A stretch of DNA of 64,000 bases, taken from contig CM047431.1 of assembly GCA_026168455.1 (NCBI GenBank), positions 43,899,466-43,963,465 on the forward strand. The letters are read 5' to 3'. Below, piece after piece: positions 59,430 through 64,000 of this stretch. The notes below the pieces were generated by a model that saw only the letters and a list, made by a program, of their open reading frames with translations, ran no database searches and was not told the DNA's origin. The translations under genes were made by a program, and so were the position numbers. Each line of letters opens with the position of its first letter. Within the stretch, counting starts at the first letter, position 1. This DNA is from Theocolax elegans (taxonomy: Eukaryota > Arthropoda > Insecta > Hymenoptera > Cerocephalidae).

Positions 59430-60480
59430 TGTATACTAAGGGGTACCCTTGTTCGCTTCGCCTCGCCAAACCCCGCATTCCTATAAGAACAAATAGATAT
59501 TTATTTAAAAATATAAATTTAAATAAAAAATTATAATAAGAGGACCAGCCAGTGTTAAAATTGAATAAAAGCCATTCAATATTAACAATTAATAATTTTT
59601 TTTCATAACAATTGAAAACATTTCTTAATTTTTTAAACAAATTATATTATTATTAACTTTTATTTAAAAAATTTTGACCAATTTATATGTAACCAAACTA
59701 TATTAATTAATTATAAGAGTGCGTAATCTGATTTTTTTCCATAATGCGACTTATTCCGCAGGATATTTTAGGAACCACTTCATAGAATAGGCTGAAATTT
59801 TAACAGTAACTTTTAAATATGAGTTTAATATACACTTGAATCAAATAGAATTGCTAAAAAATGTCCATTTAAAAGAATTATTTAGCTGTTTTTAACACAA
59901 TTTTTCAATTTTTAAATATAATTTAGTAAGACTAATTTTTGTATCACAATGTTAACTTAATCTATTCAATTCGAGTGATCTATATTATTTTCATTATTAC
60001 TAGCGACACGTTATATTTAACACCTTTCCGCGTGAATAAAGATAAGTCTCAAAGGAGATAGTATTGGTAAACTGTCGTGAGATCTGTTTAAGATAATTAA
60101 TATTGGATAATTTATATTTTTTATTAAAATTGAACAAGTTTTATTGTGATATTTTTAACTCAAATCCAATATTTTATTAACTTTGGTTTCTGATTTACTT
60201 AATATGTACACTTTAAGTAAGATTAATATTACTTATTATGAATCTAGAACATTCAAGAAATACATTTGATTTTATATTATATTGTCAACAATCAATAATA
60301 CAAATGCATCGATCTTAAAATGATCTCCGCACGGTGTTCCAGTTTCTAAGAAATTTCGTCTTAAAATATCTTGGCTAGTATCATTTTTTGAGCAGATATT
60401 TTGAAAATCTCAATAAGATCTGAACTTCTGTTACGCAAGAAGTAGCAACGTAATGAAGTCTTCAAATTCGTAAAATATTA
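59427..60480. other. No gene seen
   Basis: AT-rich. No delimitable repeat. Confidence 0.4.
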
Positions 60481-61580
60481 AATTTATTGACTGGATCATC
60501 GACACGATATCTAACGGGTCAGCATATTCTATAGATTCGAGATAAGGGTCGGTCGAAATCGACCCGAAGACGCGCGAACGCGTCGAAGCTTCCGCGCTCA
60601 TCCTCTGGGTGATTGGAGTACCAATCAATGGCGCATTCAGGCAGGGCTGCCCCTCCCGTCTCCGTCTAAAACTTTAGGAAATTAACTATTCACTCCGTGG
60701 GAAATGGGCGCCGTTTATACAGCGCCGAGAGATAAGACAGTTTAATTTTCAATTACCGACCGGCAATAGTCACTCCGTCGACGTCGATTCTCCTCCAGTC
60801 TCTCTCTCTCTCTCTCTCTCTCTCTTTATCTCTCTCTATCTCTCGTCACTGCTCGAAGAGGTGGAGATAGCTCGACCTCCTCCTCCTCCTCCACCACCTC
60901 TTTCTTCACCCTCTCCCGATGGTAAGGAGGAGCACCCCCCCCCACACCCCTGGGCGATTAATCGATTCTTTTTAGACCGTTGGTGAGAGACCGTGGGGAA
61001 GAGAGAGACCAAGGTTTTTGGTAGTCAAGTTTTGATTGGACGAACCTCTCGTTTCGCCCTAACCGATCGATCCCAACTTGGCAAGGATGATTTGGCCAAG
61101 ATGACGATAATACCCGACTCGTAGCTTACAATACCGCACTGAATTCGCATCCAATTTTCGATCTCGTTAAGGAACTTCGGATTAACCTCAATTATGAGTG
61201 CAAGTACGTTACATTGAAAAATTTTCTTTTATACAATAACCTAGGAGAGAAAGTGACAATGTCCCTCGAAAGCTAGTCGATGCGAACAAATCCAAGCTCA
61301 ACTCGAGGGCGGCAATCGCCGAGAAGCGAAAAAAAAAAGCTTCCCTAGTCGAAACAAAATCCGTCGAAGAGCGCGCAAACACTCGCGATCTTCGCGACCC
61401 GCGAAGCGCCCACTCACGCTCCGCACGGAAGCCAACGGTGGATTTATGCGATGTTTACAGTGTAGGGGGCTACAACGCGCTAATACGGCTTTCCTGCGAC
61501 AACAACTTCGTCGAGTGGATTTCCAGATAGTCGCGGCTGACGAAGGTGCCGCGATAAATATTGAAGCGCTTTCACCTTAC
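60481..61580. other. GC-richer island with (CT)n and (CTC)n
   Basis: CT tract 60799-60844 and CTC tract 60878-60903, within 1.1 kb of CpG-bearing, repeat-free DNA. Candidate regulatory or CpG-island segment; no gene assigned. Confidence 0.3.
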
Positions 61581-62272
61581 ACTCCTTAATTTTTATTTAC
61601 ATTTTATTTTCTTATTTTTTTCTTTTTATTTTCCATATTCGTATGTACGTGAATATCGTTCTGTATGTATTAATTAAAACGTTTGCATTCCCGTAAATAA
61701 AAATATTATTATTTAGTTAATCGAGTTAACTTCGATAATCTACTTCTAAATTGCGCGATATAAAACAAAGGTTAAATCCTATAGATGCGTGTATCGAATC
61801 AAATAATATTTATTTGTTGTTAAATATTGTATTTAAGTTTTGTTAAACTGATTTTATTTAATAAATATTTGGTTGAAGTTTCTAGTAGTATTTAACTATA
61901 ATTAAATAAATACATTTTTAATGTAAATATAAGATTCGAATTACTTCCTTGTGTGTTAGTAAAATAGAAGTTATTATTATTATTGTTCTTACTATCAACA
62001 ATGCGTTATGTTTTTAAAATTTAAGAAATATACTTATAGTAATAATGACAACAAAAGTATTTGACCTTTGCGAAACAAATGTGTTTGGATTATCTTTTTT
62101 CTAAATAAGATGACCACTATCTCAGGGTTTCATCCAATGAAGCCAAATCCAATAATAGCAAAGACATAGTTCGAATCAAGAGTTTTAATATTAAGTTTGC
62201 TATGCTAAAATAGCTTCGACGGTTCAAACTACATTTGATCAAATAAATGTCAAAAAGTAGGATAAAAAATCA
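61581..62272. other. No gene seen
   Basis: AT-rich spacer. Confidence 0.4.
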
Positions 62273-62612
62273 ACGGAAAAAGTACATTTCGAACTCAAAA
62301 AATGGATATTCATTAGAATTTTTTATAAAAAATTTATTTTTGACAAAATTCTGTACGTCATGCTCTTACGCATGCTTTAAATAATGTATTTCAGTTTAAT
62401 TATACCTTTTTTACTCAAAATTACTGTTTAAGTATTTGTTTATTCAATTATTTTTTTAGAAATGATTTTTTTTTTCGTAATAGTCAATTGTCACGTTCTA
62501 CTTTATATTTGAATTATCAGTATAAATTTTCGCAAATTTTTAATTTAATATTTTAAATATAATTTTTGGATTGGAAAATGTAGATCTCTATAATTTGAGA
62601 AATACGTAAATA
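62273..62612 (+). repeat. Dispersed repeat family D, copy C (most diverged)
   Basis: Blocks in the same order as 4261 and 22268: tttcgaactcaaaaaatgg, gtacgtcatgctcttacg, tgtttattcaatta, tttttaatttaatattt, aatgtagatctctataat. Divergence is clearly higher than between the other two copies. Confidence 0.55.
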
Positions 62613-64000
62613 TTGTTCAATTAATTATAACTTTTGAACCGTTTGAGCTACTTCAACTAACAAATTTGAAATAATAGCCCATAACGTCAGCTTTTTTTTC
62701 TCATTTATAGCTAATGGTTATCGGCTGAATAAAGTTAAAATAATCCATTTGGTGTAAAGTCTTTTTTCTCGTAAATTTGTTCGAAAAGATGCAATAACTT
62801 TTATCCCATAGAACAAAACTCCACGACACTGTTTTTTATGGAATGTAAATTCGTGTCCCGGAGGTCAGCTATTCTCCTTGTGAGTGAAATTTATTTTTTT
62901 ATTTATATCTTTTTTTTCGCATAAAAAAATCACAAAATAAAACAAAAAAAAGGTGCACACACAACTTTTGTGATTTTTTATTTTGTTTGTTTATTCAAAA
63001 AGCAGGAACAACTACGACACACGTGTGATTATCCAGATTAAAAGTAAACAGAGAGCAAGGGTGAAAAGTTTGAAAAGTAAACTAAACCTGCGTTGGGAAA
63101 TAATAACAATTCAAATTTAGTCGTCAGGTATTAAAATCATACATAACAAACAGGAAGGACCATAACGTATAAAGCCATGGAGATTTTGGGAAAATCCTAC
63201 GATTCATTATCTATCGTCTACATATCGCGCTGGTACGAGCTTAGCATCTTCTCTCGTACAACCCTTTAGCCTTGGCACAACCCAACAACAACCCCGTAAT
63301 ATTCAGGATTAGCAAGAACCAAGGTACAAACAGAAGTTTCACTTTCGTACCTCCTAACTTTCCGACTGTTGTCATTGTCTCTTACACTTTCCGTTTACTT
63401 TTTTTACGGCGTTTCGCCAGTGTAGTTACCTATTTTTAAAAAGTTAAATGTAATAGTAGTTAAATATTTGCCACAAATTATTTTATTTCTAATATACAAA
63501 TTTATATGTGTATATTTATTTAAATGCATACAAAATGTTCCAAAAACAACTGTTCCTGATGATTAAACATTTTATTCAATTAATTAAAATAGCGTATATA
63601 ATTTTGCTTAGCGTTGGTGTTAACGTTTCTAAAATTAGGGCACAAATTTAATGGAGCAAATTAAGTGGTGATTCAAAGGCTTGGAAATTATTGTTTAACC
63701 TCGGTATCGTCTTATAGCTTACGCTATACCGCAAATTCGGCGAAACACCGAGCTCTCGAGTTCCTCTTGAACAAACTTATATCGTACTGCATGAATGCAA
63801 CGCGCGATGAAAGATTCACCATACGAAAGTTAGGAATTTAAAATGAACTCGTAATAAGCAATGTATACAAGCAATATATATACATAAATTGTATCAAAGT
63901 CGGTATAAAATATTTCTTTACGATTATCTAAAATTAATAATAAGGTAAGTGTATCGAATAAATATAATAAATATTTTAATTTCAAATAAACAATTTGAAA
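62613..64000. other. No gene seen; small hairpin at 62922-62980
   Basis: 62620-62870 is a decayed repeat-like AT-rich stretch. 62922-62980 forms a hairpin of an aaaaatcacaaaa arm and its complement around a gtgcacac loop. The remaining DNA is AT-rich with no feature recognised. Confidence 0.4.

Noticed and set aside
59345..59640. 99-residue minus-strand frame with poly-Asn
   Set aside because: Produced by the (TTA)n microsatellite.
1..64000. CRISPR arrays, operons, prokaryotic promoters or ribosome binding sites
   Set aside because: The DNA is eukaryotic; the only regular arrays are microsatellites and the 24-bp foldback repeats, which lack spacers.

Overview
The window is eukaryotic nuclear DNA, most likely from an arthropod and probably a hymenopteran such as an ant. 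It is AT-rich, lacks bacterial gene organisation, and has many (GA)n, (CT)n and other simple repeats, CpG-bearing GC-richer islands in AT-rich DNA, several classes of decayed retroelement, many foldback and MITE-like elements, and a 100-N scaffold gap at 29914-30013. The ant guess rests on general character and cannot be proven from the sequence alone. I found no intact host protein-coding gene. The window looks like intergenic DNA or a very large intron. Nearly all longer open frames are low-complexity (GA/CT, poly-N, 24-bp minisatellite) or lie inside repeats.

Layout: 1-9.9 kb is AT-rich and holds a 650-bp palindrome (2001-2652), members of two unnamed dispersed families (3132-3533, 4261-4668), a smaller foldback (6945-7265), and the best-preserved mobile element: a 771-bp terminal-repeat retrotransposon in miniature (TRIM, 7711-8481). 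Its two 224-bp LTRs appear identical, it has a CTAT target duplication, and each LTR carries a tRNA-like Pol III unit. From 9.9 to 24.5 kb, GC-richer islands alternate with AT-rich DNA that carries a tRNA-bearing foldback (14297-14696) and MITEs (16682-16877, 22650-22929).

25-33 kb is a retroelement graveyard. It holds the tail of a Penelope-like element endonuclease followed by a hammerhead-like motif, a foldback element with arms of 24-bp tandem repeats (26157-27335), a frameshifted ORF1/gag-like fragment, an RT fragment with the catalytic box damaged, and a minus-strand non-LTR tail split by a 948-bp palindrome.

34-46 kb contains three near-identical local duplications (1.25 kb, 0.6 kb, 0.27 kb) and a nested stack: a TCCCTAG-ended element interrupted by a 2.6-kb CACTGAG-ended element, which itself contains a 995-bp palindrome of the same family as the one at 31950. 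Paralogous copies in the window supply the empty sites, so the order of insertion can be read.

46-64 kb again alternates GC-richer islands (candidate conserved noncoding or promoter DNA, unproven) with AT-rich DNA, plus one further dispersed-repeat copy (62273-62612) and an 80-bp (TTA)n array. No genes work together here; the biology is mobile-element structure, nesting and decay.
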